Assembly: GCA_963788505.1 (NCBI GenBank)
Contig: CAWBGY010000011.1
Span: forward strand, 186,001 to 250,000
Direction: 5' to 3'
Length of the DNA: 64,000 nt
From: JAIQFF01 sp963788505
GTDB taxonomy: Bacteria; Acidobacteriota; Terriglobia; Terriglobales; Acidobacteriaceae
The notes under the pieces were generated by a model, which saw only the letters and a list, made by a program, of their open reading frames with translations, did no database searches and was not told the origin of the DNA. This document shows positions 25,285 through 32,764 of this stretch, piece after piece. Every line of letters starts with the position of its first letter. The first letter of the stretch is position 1. The position numbers were made by a program, and so were the translations under genes.

Positions 25285-25941
25285 TCAGGCCGCCGTGGAG
25301 GACAAGGAAGGCCGCATGGCCCGGCGTTGGCGGACTTCGTGCAGGAATTCCTCCGGCGGCACGTAGAAAGGATTCCGGTGCAGGAGGCCACCGATGATGA
25401 TCATGGGATGCGTCCGCATGATGTCGATTACCGTGTCGCCTCCAAATTTGCCGAGATGATAGGTGCAGATCACCGCGTCGTCGTGACCACGCCACACATC
25501 ATTTACGCGCGATTCGAATTCAACGAGATCGTCAATGTACGATCGATCTTCAATTGCCCAATCCATCCGGCAGCAAATGCGGCTCAGCGGGAATCCACCC
25601 TTGGTATTGCCGCTGGCCATCTGCTCGAACGCTGCTAGCATTCGATCCTGATCGAAACGGCCGTCCCGAATGTAAGTTTCGGTGTTGATCCGAACCTCTA
25701 ACTGCCCATTCTGCTCGGCAGCCGCTGGGTCGATTCCGACCGCAGCCAGCCGTTGCAGATGGTCGCGACGTTGATCCGGGTTCACGACGTGCACCGCCTT
25801 GTCGCCACACGCGAACCCTTCCTTAATGAACGGAAGCAGCACGCGATACTCTTCGTCGTCGGTATTGAAAAATGCGCAGACATGACGCACGTCACCGAGC
25901 TGCGAGCCGGCAAGGGAAATTGGTGTCGTGGTCTTCTTCAT
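25285..25941 (-). CDS. MEDS domain protein
   Basis: 218 residues from ATG 25941 (CGGAGGAAAACAGC upstream). The MEDS (methanogen/methylotroph DcmR sensory) domain covers residues ~15-185: DVRHVCAFFNTDDEEYRVLL, FIKEGFACGDKAVHVVNPDQ, RMLAAFEQMASGN, and VICTYHLGKFGGDTVIDIMR followed by MRTHPMIIIGG. MEDS domains sense small organic ligands or stress and often accompany kinases or anti-sigma antagonists. Directly coupled to the histidine kinase gene downstream. Confidence 0.85.
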   Translation of the reverse strand: MKKTTTPISLAGSQLGDVRHVCAFFNTDDEEYRVLLPFIKEGFACGDKAVHVVNPDQRRDHLQRLAAVGIDPAAAEQNGQLEVRINTETYIRDGRFDQDRMLAAFEQMASGNTKGGFPLSRICCRMDWAIEDRSYIDDLVEFESRVNDVWRGHDDAVICTYHLGKFGGDTVIDIMRTHPMIIIGGLLHRNPFYVPPEEFLHEVRQRRAMRPSLSSTAA

Positions 25942-26082
25942 GCTGTTTTCCTCCGATAGGGGTCGGCCATTTTGTCCGCCCGGTTTCAGGACCAGCGCGC
26001 CCACTACGCCGGCAAAATACTTGAAGGACGGCGTCCGCGAATTTCGCGGCTTCACGAATAACTACGACGGCGAACATGGGCG

Positions 26083-26718
26083 TTACGCCGCCGTAATCGC
26101 CTCGGGCGCGGGGCCGAGTCTCGTGGCCATTTTCACCAGATCGGCAAGAGAGTCGGCCTTCATCTTCTGCATCACCTTGCCCCGGTGCGCCTTCACCGTG
26201 ATCTCGCTAATACCAAGCTCGCCAGCGACCTGTTTGTTCAGCAGGCCGGAGACTACCAACGCCATAACCTGCCGTTCCCGTTGGGAAAGCGACGCGTAAC
26301 GGTCCCGGAGCACCCGCATCTCTGCCTCAAGGCCAAGAGCAACTCGGCTACGTTCGAGGGCCGTCCGGATGGCGGCCAACAGCACGTCATCTTTGAACGG
26401 CTTCGTCAAGAATTCTACGGCCCCCGCCTTCATGGCTTGGACCGTCATGGGCACATCGCCGTAGCCCGTGATGAAGATGATCGGCATGTCAGTCCGTTCG
26501 AGGGCAACGCGCTTCTGCAGATCGAGACCGTTGAGGCCTGGAAGAGACACATCAAGTACGAGGCAGGTCGGAACATGGGCTCGTGGACAGGCGAGGAACT
26601 CTTGGGCGGACCCAAATGTCTCCGGCTGCCAGCCTTCACAGCGGATCAGCGACTCCAGTGATTCGCGCACGGAGACGTCATCGTCAACAACGAAGACGAT
26701 TGGCGTGACTTGCAACAT
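26083..26718 (-). CDS. FixJ/NodW-type response regulator (receiver + LuxR HTH)
   Basis: 211 residues. Receiver at 1-120: acidic pocket VVDDDVSVRES, phosphoacceptor Asp56 in CLVLDVSLPGLNGL, FITGYGDVPMTVQAMKAGAV, Lys106 in FLTKPFKDD. LuxR-type HTH at ~143-200: SLSQRERQVMALVVSGLLNK, VAGELGISEITVKAHRGKVM. Phosphorylation typically allows dimer binding to palindromic promoter sites. It is divergent from the P460 copy 2 gene, whose upstream region has the 26-nt palindromic motif about 215 bp from this start, so it is the best local candidate to bind that motif (inference). Confidence 0.92.
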   Translation of the reverse strand: MLQVTPIVFVVDDDVSVRESLESLIRCEGWQPETFGSAQEFLACPRAHVPTCLVLDVSLPGLNGLDLQKRVALERTDMPIIFITGYGDVPMTVQAMKAGAVEFLTKPFKDDVLLAAIRTALERSRVALGLEAEMRVLRDRYASLSQRERQVMALVVSGLLNKQVAGELGISEITVKAHRGKVMQKMKADSLADLVKMATRLGPAPEAITAA

Positions 26719-26933
26719 TTGCGGTCACCCCATTTCATGGCCAAGCGCGTGCACCTCATGCGTCACTGTGCACACTTGACTGATGACGCCCCCACCGTTC
26801 AGAGGATTCTACCAGAGAGCCTCTCATTTGTGCGGGGAGGATGGCTGCAACCGTTATCTTCGAATGGGAAATCGTGCGGCAATCTGCACCAGTCAATTTG
26901 TCACCCGCTGGTTAACAGTAGAGCAATACCAAA

Positions 26934-26959
26934 GTATCGACGATACCATCGTCCAATTG
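26934..26959 (+). promoter_or_regulatory. 26-nt palindromic motif, copy 3 (P460 copy 2)
   Basis: Reads GTATCGACGATAC then CATCGTCCAATTG; the palindrome is perfect. It lies 105 nt upstream of the short leader frame at 27065 and 173 nt upstream of the P460 start. The rest of the 26719-27064 intergenic stretch holds no supported gene. Confidence 0.7.
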
Positions 26960-27064
26960 TTCATCTCCTAAGCTTCTGTTCTGATCACTCGCGTGGACCG
27001 ATTCAATCGGGACACGCACGACCAAGAGCACAAGCACGACCCACAGCACTAAGGAGGATGAAAC

Positions 27065-27136
27065 ATGAAAATATTGATGGTCCGCACAGAGAAAGCATCG
27101 ATACATAAGCATTTTGGAAAAGAGCACATCGTATGA
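27065..27136 (+). CDS. 23-residue leader ORF overlapping the P460 copy 2 start
   Basis: ATG 27065 is preceded by AAGGAGGATGAAAC, the strongest ribosome-binding site in this segment. It encodes 23 residues beginning MKILMVRTEKASIHKHFGK and its TGA overlaps the ATG of the P460 gene (ATGA). The P460 start itself has only a weak site (GAAAAGAG), so translation is probably coupled through this frame. It could be a leader peptide or simply the relic of an earlier gene start. Confidence 0.5.
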   Translation: MKILMVRTEKASIHKHFGKEHIV

Positions 27137-27654
27137 AAGGGTTTGCTTACCTGTTGGTTGCAGTTGTAGCGCTAACCGGCGTGCTCGCCTACATGGCTCA
27201 CGCCTCTGGACGCTCCGATGGAGAGGCTGATCCGGTTTTCGGAATCACAATTCCTCCCGGATACCGCGACTGGAAGCTGATCTCTGTGGCCCACGAAGAA
27301 GGCAATCTCAACGATCTTCGCGCCCTTCTCGGCAACGATGTAGCGATCAAGGCATACCGCGAGGGGAAGCTGCCATTCCCGGACGGCACAATCATCGCAC
27401 GCCTCGCCTGGGGTTATGTCCCGTCCGAGGAAAACAACAAAGTCTTTGGCCGTTCCCAATCTTTCGTGGCCGGACCCGCCACGAACGTTCAGTTTATGGT
27501 CAAAAACTCGAAAAAATATGCCGCGACCGGGGGCTGGGGGTTCGCTCAATTCCAAGACGGCAAACCTGCCGACGCGGCGCTGCTCAAAACCTGCTTTCCC
27601 TGCCACGAACCTGTCAAAGCTCGTGACTTTGTCTTCACTCATTATGCGCCCTAG
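27133..27654 (+). CDS. cytochrome P460 family protein (copy 2)
   Basis: 173 residues with a signal peptide or anchor (KGFAYLLVAVVALTGVLAYM). Mature blocks: ITIPPGYRDWKLISVAHEEG, LGNDVAIKAYREGKLPFPDG, VPSEENNKVFGRSQSFVAGP, YAATGGWGFAQFQDGKP, and heme motif CFPCHEPVKARDFVFTHYAP at the C-terminus. Periplasmic c-type heme protein. The same blocks in the same order occur in copy 3 (28056-28571); copy 1 (15514-16134) is more distant. Carries the 26-nt motif upstream and is coupled to a 23-residue leader frame. Lys in AYREGKLPFPDG is a possible heme cross-link residue, unproven. Confidence 0.88.
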   Translation: MKGFAYLLVAVVALTGVLAYMAHASGRSDGEADPVFGITIPPGYRDWKLISVAHEEGNLNDLRALLGNDVAIKAYREGKLPFPDGTIIARLAWGYVPSEENNKVFGRSQSFVAGPATNVQFMVKNSKKYAATGGWGFAQFQDGKPADAALLKTCFPCHEPVKARDFVFTHYAP

Positions 27655-27669
27655 AATACGGGGAGATCC

Positions 27670-28041
27670 ATGGACAAGGAAGAATCGTTTTGCAATTCGA
27701 CTTGCGAAGACCAGATCAACATGGCGGCGCGCGAGTTATCGGCGTTCATCCGTGCGGTGGCGGAATTGTTCGGTCCAGAGCAGGCTAAGCTTTCGACAGA
27801 GGACTGGCTCGACCAGTCAGAACTGATGGATAGGCCGCACACCGCCACGAGGAACGAGTGGCGGGCCGTCACAGTCACGGCCTCGGCTCGACTGGCAAAT
27901 CGTGTGACTGGCGCGCGAGATCGTCGAACGCCCGCGTCATCGACTGATCCCAAGGTTTCGCCAATACTATCGTTCAATTGTTTCGCGAGCTTCTGGTGTG
28001 ACGCCTCATCGCAGCGGATTTCGTTTACCGAAGCATATTGA
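27670..28041 (+). CDS. hypothetical protein between P460 genes
   Basis: 123 residues with ribosome-binding site GGGGAGATCC, 15 nt after P460 copy 2. Residues 1-~80 look like a real helical protein: NSTCEDQINMAARELSAFIR, AVAELFGPEQAKLSTEDWLD, RNEWRAVTVTASARLANRV. The last ~25 residues cover the 26-nt motif of the next gene and look noncoding, so the original C-terminus may have been lost or the frame reads through a regulatory region. I do not recognise the family; position suggests co-transcription with P460 copy 2. Confidence 0.55.
   Translation: MDKEESFCNSTCEDQINMAARELSAFIRAVAELFGPEQAKLSTEDWLDQSELMDRPHTATRNEWRAVTVTASARLANRVTGARDRRTPASSTDPKVSPILSFNCFASFWCDASSQRISFTEAY
27955..27980 (+). promoter_or_regulatory. 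26-nt palindromic motif, copy 4 (P460 copy 3)
   Basis: Reads GTTTCGCCAATAC then TATCGTTCAATTG. It has two palindrome mismatches but the same 13+13 layout and the invariant CAATTG end. It lies 75 nt upstream of the start at 28056, inside the 3' end of the preceding open frame. Confidence 0.6.
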
Positions 28042-28055
28042 ATGGAGGAACCATC

Positions 28056-28571
28056 ATGAGACGCTTCACATTCTTCTTGGTTGCAGTTGCAACGGGCGCC
28101 CTTGCCGCGCTCATTGGCCCCGCCCCCGGCCACGCGGACGGGCAATCCGCCCCCTACGTCACCGACATCCCCCACGGGTATCGCGACTGGCAGTGGATCT
28201 CCTCGGCCCATGAAGCAGGCAACCTGAACAGTTTAGGCGCGGTCTTGGGCAACGATGTAGCGATCAAGGCCTTCCGCGCAGGCAAGCTTCCGTTCCCGGA
28301 CGGCACGATCATTGCTGCTTTGCATTACCGTAACGTCCCGTCGGACGAAAACAACAAAGTCTTTGGCCAGGCTCAATCTTTCGTTCCCGGCGTCCCCACG
28401 AACATTCAGTTCATGGTCAAGGACTCAACCAAGTACGCCGCAACCGGCGGCTGGGGGTTCGGTCACTTCGCGGACGGCAAACCTGGCGATGCGGCGTTTA
28501 TGAAAAGCTGCTTCCCCTGCCACGAGAAGACTAAAGGGAGCGACCTTGTCTTTACTCGTTATGCACCTTGA
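28056..28571 (+). CDS. cytochrome P460 family protein (copy 3)
   Basis: 171 residues starting at ATG 28056 with GGAGGAACCATC upstream. Signal peptide RRFTFFLVAVATGALAALIG; mature part DIPHGYRDWQWISSAHEAGN, LGNDVAIKAFRAGKLPFPDG, VPSDENNKVFGQAQSFVPGV, YAATGGWGFGHFADGKP and heme motif CFPCHEKTKGSDLVFTRYAP. It aligns with copy 2 almost without gaps, so the pair is a local duplication. The heme-proximal residues before and after CxxCH differ from copy 1. The substrate is unknown; periplasmic. Confidence 0.88.
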   Translation: MRRFTFFLVAVATGALAALIGPAPGHADGQSAPYVTDIPHGYRDWQWISSAHEAGNLNSLGAVLGNDVAIKAFRAGKLPFPDGTIIAALHYRNVPSDENNKVFGQAQSFVPGVPTNIQFMVKDSTKYAATGGWGFGHFADGKPGDAAFMKSCFPCHEKTKGSDLVFTRYAP

Positions 28572-28820
28572 TGGTGAAAACCAGAGCAGACACAAATGAG
28601 ACCCTTACGTGGGCGCGCCGCAAAAGGCCCTATCTACAGAACTGGTGGCGGGCCTAAGCGTGAACGGAGCGAAGCAAATGCACATTTTTACATCTTACCG
28701 TTCGAATTCATCCATGCAGCTATCCTGCATGAAGCTGATGGTTTCTATAGTGCTCGCATCATTTCAATTGTTCGCCCGAGTCCAAGAACCCAAGTCCAAA
28801 GGCTACGAGAGGAACAACCC

Positions 28821-29711
28821 ATGAAGTATCCGACGTTTTATCGCACCGCACAGATCGATGGGCTGTCAATTTTCTACCGGGAGTCTGGTCCGAAAGACGC
28901 ACCGACGATACTGCTGCTGCACGGTTTGCCGTCTTCTTCGCGAATGTTCGAGCCGCTCTTCACACGGCTGTCGGAGCGTTATCACCTGGTCGCTCCCGAC
29001 TACCCCGGCTTCGGACACAGCGATTGGCCGGATCCGAGACAATTCGCCTACACGTTTGATCACTACGCTGAGATCATGAATCGGTTTGCCGAAACGATAG
29101 GGCTCTCACGCTACACACTTTACATGCAGGATTATGGCGGGCCGGTGGGTTTTCGCATGATCCTGGCGCACCCGGAGCGCGTGGAAGCTCTTATTGTTCA
29201 AGATGCGGTTGCGCACAACGAAGGCCTGGGTGCCAATTGGAAGACGCGCCGCGAGTTTTGGGCGGATCGCGCTCCAAACGAGAGTGCGCTGCGCACAAAT
29301 CTCCTCTCCCTGGCTTCGACGCGCACGCGCCATGTCGGAAACGATCCCAATGTCGAACGCTGTGACCCAGATCTGTGGACAGACGAATTCTACTTTCTCA
29401 ATCAGCCCGGCCAGGCCGAGATTCAGAGTGACTTATTCTTCGACTACCGAACCAATGTGGATGCCTACCCGAAGTGGCAAGCGTGGATGCGCGAGAAGCA
29501 ACCGCGACTGCTGGTGATCTGGGGCAAGTATGAGCTCTCGTTCGACCCGGGCGAGCCGGAACGCTATCGCAAAGATGTGCCGAATGCCGAAGTTCACATT
29601 GTCGACGGCGGTCATTTCGCATTAGACACGGCAGCAGATCAGATCGCCGCGTTGGTGCAAGGATTTGTCGGTACTTCACGTGAGGGGTTCGTGACGCGGC
29701 GGGCTGGATGA
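28821..29711 (+). CDS. alpha/beta hydrolase (haloalkane dehalogenase/epoxide hydrolase-like)
   Basis: 296 residues from ATG 28821 (GAGAGGAACAACCC upstream). Fold landmarks: TILLLHGLPSSSRMFEPLFT (oxyanion HG), VAPDYPGFGHSDWPDP, nucleophile elbow LYMQDYGGPVGFRM with Asp as nucleophile, LVIWGKYELSFDPGEPERYR, and catalytic His in HIVDGGHFALDT. An Asp nucleophile points to dehalogenase or epoxide hydrolase chemistry rather than an esterase. Typical of hydrolases in detoxification clusters. A weak relative of the 26-nt motif, ending CAATTG at 28770, lies upstream. Confidence 0.88.
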   Translation: MKYPTFYRTAQIDGLSIFYRESGPKDAPTILLLHGLPSSSRMFEPLFTRLSERYHLVAPDYPGFGHSDWPDPRQFAYTFDHYAEIMNRFAETIGLSRYTLYMQDYGGPVGFRMILAHPERVEALIVQDAVAHNEGLGANWKTRREFWADRAPNESALRTNLLSLASTRTRHVGNDPNVERCDPDLWTDEFYFLNQPGQAEIQSDLFFDYRTNVDAYPKWQAWMREKQPRLLVIWGKYELSFDPGEPERYRKDVPNAEVHIVDGGHFALDTAADQIAALVQGFVGTSREGFVTRRAG

Positions 29712-29781
29712 AGCCGCTTCGAGATGGTCGGTGACGCAACTGCGTATTCTCGGCCGGAACCCTCGGATTGAAAGGCGATGT

Positions 29782-30030
29782 ATGTCGGGCAAGAAAACAG
29801 CAATCGTAACCGGAGCATCGGGAGGCATTGGCGCCGGTTTAGTCGAAGGGTTTCTGATAGAAGGTTATAACGTCGTCGCAACGTCTCGTCACGCCAATCG
29901 AGAGTTGACCACCTCAGGCGCCTTGGTTCTTCTCGATGGCGATGAGGTTGCTGCTCGGTCGCACAAACAACTGGTATCACCGTTGCGGCCGAATTTGAGA
30001 ATTTCGTTCAGTCCGACCCTGGGAAAATGA
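29782..30030 (+). pseudogene. truncated short-chain dehydrogenase/reductase
   Basis: MSGKKTAIVTGASGGIGAGL is a full SDR nucleotide-binding motif (TGxxxGIG), followed by VEGFLIEGYNVVATSRHANR and TTSGALVLLDGD. After about residue 55 the SDR pattern stops, and the frame ends at 82 residues instead of about 250. The catalytic YxxxK part is missing, so this is a broken gene whose 3' portion was deleted. The next 270 bp up to tRNA-Asp hold no supported gene. Confidence 0.65.
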
Positions 30031-30302
30031 AGGTGTCTTTCGTGTTCTGCGAGAAGCTGTTAGGATATTTCTGTGCCAACCTCTCCTCTTGTCTATGCTG
30101 GTGATCTGGATCGCCGGGAGTGTGCAGTCGATTTTGCACATGGCACAACTGCAAGGTGAAGCCGAAATTTGGGGGCGGTTCGGGGGCGGTTCGGACAGGA
30201 ATCGCGCTCTTTTGGGCAACAAAGATAATTCCATGCACGGTATGCAAATCGCGCAAAGCCTCGTAAACACTGGTTATTGCGCATCTTGTTGATTTGGCGA
30301 GT

Positions 30303-30379
30303 GGGGACGTAGTTCAGTTGGTTAGAACGCTGCCCTGTCACGGCAGAGGTCGCGGGTTCGAGTCCCGTCGTCCCCGCCA
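30303..30379 (+). tRNA. tRNA-Asp (anticodon GTC)
   Basis: The acceptor stem GGGGACG pairs with CGTCCCC, discriminator G, encoded CCA. D-arm agttcagttggttagaac; anticodon stem CTGCC/GGCAG with loop CTGTCAC gives anticodon GTC; T-arm GCGGGTTCGAGTCCCGT. It reads GAC and GAU. A perfect 15-bp hairpin 45 bp downstream probably ends its transcript. Confidence 0.98.
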
Positions 30380-30424
30380 TTCATTCCAAAGAACTTGCTC
30401 TAGTTTTGGTGAAACTATCGAGAA

Positions 30425-30458
30425 ACCAAAAGGGGCACGTTCCCGTGCCCCTTTTGGT
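30425..30458 (+). terminator. hairpin terminator after tRNA-Asp
   Basis: ACCAAAAGGGGCACG and its exact complement flank a TTCC loop, a 15-bp perfect stem whose 3' arm contains CCCCTTTT. It can act in either direction. The 280 bp that follow (to 30742) show no supported gene beyond an unsupported 27-residue frame at 30521. Confidence 0.75.
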
Positions 30459-30742
30459 GTCCCGTTTAGCCCGTCCTCTTTCTCGCCGTGTCAATTCCGT
30501 TCACGCTGTAACGTCGTGTGATGATTACGATTGCGAAGTTCCGCCCGATTGCCCAAGGCTTACCACACGCCCTGTTAAGAAGTGTCGCCCAACTCATTGA
30601 GTAAAAACCAATTGGGAGTTAATGATGCGATAAGAAACTGTTTTGTTGACGCTGCCGCCGGTTTCATTGAATCTATGCCCACCCAGACCCGCTGGCAGGT
30701 TTTCTGAACTTTCGGGAATCTCTTTGAACAGAGGGACATTCC

Positions 30743-31261
30743 ATGTTTCACCTTCGTGCCCGTCTCAGCTGGTTTCAGATTTCGGTTCTTTTACTGCTGC
30801 TTTGTCCGCTCGGCCAAGCGCAATCCATGCAAGATGCCAAGGTCATCGCTGCCTATCCCCTGACCATGGAGAAGGTCGAAAAGAAGTATCAAGCAACGAT
30901 CGAAATGGCCCACCTCTTCAGTTCCGATGCCGCGTTCCGCCACCAGATGCAGAATGGCTCCGCGCAAGGCACGCTCGAGGCACAGACTCATTACCTTGAG
31001 ATGGTGTCCCAGGCAGCCAAAATCATAGAAAAGCACGGCCTATCAGTTCGGGACTACGTTCTCACCACGATGGCGCTCAACACGGCGATGTTTCCGGGGA
31101 TGCCACAAGGTTCGCAATCGAGGAATGCGGGCGATGACCCCGCCCGGGTTGCAGCTTCTCCTGAGCACGTCAAGTTTGTGGAAGATCACCGGGATGAGAT
31201 CAATAGGCTTCTTGCCCAAGCCGCTGCAGCACACAAGGCCGGAGCGAATTCGACGCATTGA
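30743..31261 (+). CDS. secreted hypothetical protein, helical
   Basis: 172 residues with a signal peptide (SWFQISVLLLLLCPLGQAQ, cleavage near residue 26). The mature part is mostly helical: YPLTMEKVEKKYQATIEMAH, LEMVSQAAKIIEKHGLSVRD, YVLTTMALNTAMFPGMPQGS and FVEDHRDEINRLLAQAAAAH. Similar small exported proteins exist in Acidobacteriota without known role. Ribosome-binding site CAGAGGGACATTCC. Stands alone. Confidence 0.65.
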   Translation: MFHLRARLSWFQISVLLLLLCPLGQAQSMQDAKVIAAYPLTMEKVEKKYQATIEMAHLFSSDAAFRHQMQNGSAQGTLEAQTHYLEMVSQAAKIIEKHGLSVRDYVLTTMALNTAMFPGMPQGSQSRNAGDDPARVAASPEHVKFVEDHRDEINRLLAQAAAAHKAGANSTH

Positions 31262-31388
31262 AGGTCTCTACGAGTCTCCCGATGCTGTGGCACAGCTGTA
31301 CTTCATCCGCGGAGGCGATAAGTATGACTTCTTTCGCGGCGTCGAGCCGCCACGGTGAAGCGCGCTCTGGTCGAAGGTGTGGGGAGGT

Positions 31389-31832
31389 TCACCGGGGCTT
31401 CGGCTTGGGCTTGCCCTTGTTCTTGAGATTGAGCGCCACGGCAGCGCGGATGAGCTCCTTCAAGGCCGCCGCATCGACCTTGTCGCCTTCGTGGATGTCG
31501 ATGGCGCGTCTGACATTCCCCTCGAGGCTGGAGTTGAATAGACCGGAGGGGTCCGGCAACGCAGCTCCCTTGGCAAATGTCATCTTGACGACGTTCTTGT
31601 ACGTCTCTCCCGTGCAGACGATGCCGCCGTGGGACCAGACGGGAGTCCCCGGCGATGTTCCCTTGGCCCACTTCCACTCTTCGACGATCTCGGGGTCTGC
31701 CTGGTGTATGATTCCGCGCACTTTCGCGAGCGTCTTCCCGCGCCAGTCCCCAAGTTGCTTGATCTTCTCGTCGATTGACGCAGAAGCATAGATGAATGCA
31801 GAGGCAGATTCCACCGCGACGGGCCTTTTCAT
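31389..31832 (-). CDS. DUF1801 family protein
   Basis: 147 residues from ATG 31832 (TTGGAGCTGTAT upstream; a GTG 21 nt earlier is an alternative). Visible: IKQLGDWRGKTLAKVRGIIH, VEEWKWAKGTSPGTPVWSHG, YKNVVKMTFAKGAALPDPSG and LEGNVRRAIDIHEGDKVDAA. The EEWKW...PVWS...G...K..FAKGA pattern defines this YdhG/DUF1801-like family, a small alpha/beta fold of unknown function. The C-terminus is Lys/Pro-rich. Confidence 0.85.
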   Translation of the reverse strand: MKRPVAVESASAFIYASASIDEKIKQLGDWRGKTLAKVRGIIHQADPEIVEEWKWAKGTSPGTPVWSHGGIVCTGETYKNVVKMTFAKGAALPDPSGLFNSSLEGNVRRAIDIHEGDKVDAAALKELIRAAVALNLKNKGKPKPKPR

Positions 31833-31894
31833 ATACAGCTCCAACTCTGGCACCTAATTTAGCTGCGCTCAGCGTAACCCGCAACCCCGCAAGT

Positions 31895-32157
31895 GACGGT
31901 GGCCCACTCAAGCCCGCTTTTGGCTTGAGTGGGGATGTCCAGATCTCCCCAACTCTGTCATCCCGACCGGAACAGATCACCGCGAGCAGCGGTGATCTGC
32001 GGAGTGGAGGGACCTTGTGTTGCTTTTGAGGGCAAGGGACGCGTAGAAATCGTGCCAGAATAGACGACACGAAAGCACAAAAAGAGCGGCAGGAAGACTC
32101 TGTCCAGATCTGAACTGCCCCACTCAAGCCAAAAGCGGGCTTGAATGGGCCACCGTC
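31895..32157. repeat. MITE/REP-doublet-like element, copy 1
   Basis: Begins (GAC)GGTGGCCCACTCAAGCC and ends with the inverse, GGCTTGAATGGGCCACC(GTC). The 37-bp ends are inverted copies differing at one base. Each end is itself a hairpin: CCCACTCAAGCC ... TTTT ... GGCTTGAGTGGG. The core contains a second hairpin (AGATCACCGC/GCGGTGATCT) and no coding frame. A 262-bp relative lies at 45446-45707. It ends four bases from the SRPBCC gene stop. Confidence 0.75.
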
Positions 32158-32160
32158 GAT

Positions 32161-32748
32161 TCACGACTTTTGAGCCGCCTGAGGCGGCCAGTTGGGCGAT
32201 TCAACCCCGAACTGCTTGGCGTACTCGGCGTTCAATCGCTGCCAGCTGCCGAACTTCATGGCCTCGGGGCCGACGATGCGGCCGATCGGCTGACCGGCCA
32301 GAAGCCGATCCAGCACATCGAAGCAGATGTGCCACCCGGCCGCACCCATTGCGATGAAGCGGTGACCGATGTTGATCCACAGCGTCAGGCGCGTGCCGCC
32401 CGCAAAGGCTTCGAGTTCCCACCGCATATTGAAGCCACCCCACTTGTACTCCAGCGCCTCGGGAGCGTCGGCTCGCGTCACTCTTGTTTCGGTAACGCGC
32501 GGCGTGGGCGCTCCCACCGTGGTGAGCTTCACCGTGCTTCCAACCGTGCCCAGGTTCCCATCGGCATCAAAGGGCGCCCACTCGCGTAGATGCGCCGGGT
32601 CGGTCAGCGCCTGCCAGACTTTTTCCGGCGAATGGCGCAGCTCTCGGACGATAATGAGCGTCCACTTGTCTTCACCATTTTGTCCCCGGTCCTTCTGTAC
32701 CCGCGCCCCGCTGGCCTGACCCGGTATGTACTGCTCGCGATCGGTCAC
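32161..32748 (-). CDS. SRPBCC (AHSA1-like) family protein
   Basis: 195 residues, START/Bet v 1 fold. ELRHSPEKVWQALTDPAHLR and EWAPFDADGNLGTVGSTVKL open the domain, LEYKWGGFNMRWELEAFAGG and TRLTLWINIG continue it, and AAGWHICFDVLDRLLAGQPI is the closing helix. The fold binds hydrophobic ligands. GTG start with AAGGAGAAGACG. Last gene of an ArsR-VOC-SRPBCC operon (16-nt gap), a recurrent arrangement in which the ArsR-type repressor controls the two small-molecule-binding proteins. Confidence 0.88.
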   Translation of the reverse strand: MTDREQYIPGQASGARVQKDRGQNGEDKWTLIIVRELRHSPEKVWQALTDPAHLREWAPFDADGNLGTVGSTVKLTTVGAPTPRVTETRVTRADAPEALEYKWGGFNMRWELEAFAGGTRLTLWINIGHRFIAMGAAGWHICFDVLDRLLAGQPIGRIVGPEAMKFGSWQRLNAEYAKQFGVESPNWPPQAAQKS

Positions 32749-32764
32749 CGTCTTCTCCTTGGCG

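Noticed and set aside
28741..28770. Fifth copy of the 26-nt motif upstream of the alpha/beta hydrolase gene
   Set aside because: Only the TATC-like core remnants and the CAATTG end fit, with different spacing, so it is not counted as a copy.
14101..30379. Genomic island integrated at tRNA-Asp
   Set aside because: No integrase gene and no repeat of the tRNA 3' end was found at the far side, so an integrative island is not shown.
30093..30380. 95-residue minus-strand frame beginning MAGTTGLEPATSAVTGQRSN
   Set aside because: It is the antisense translation of tRNA-Asp and its flank, a well-known false annotation.
30521..30604. 27-residue plus-strand frame starting MITIAKFRPIAQ
   Set aside because: No ribosome-binding site and no family pattern; too little support for a gene.
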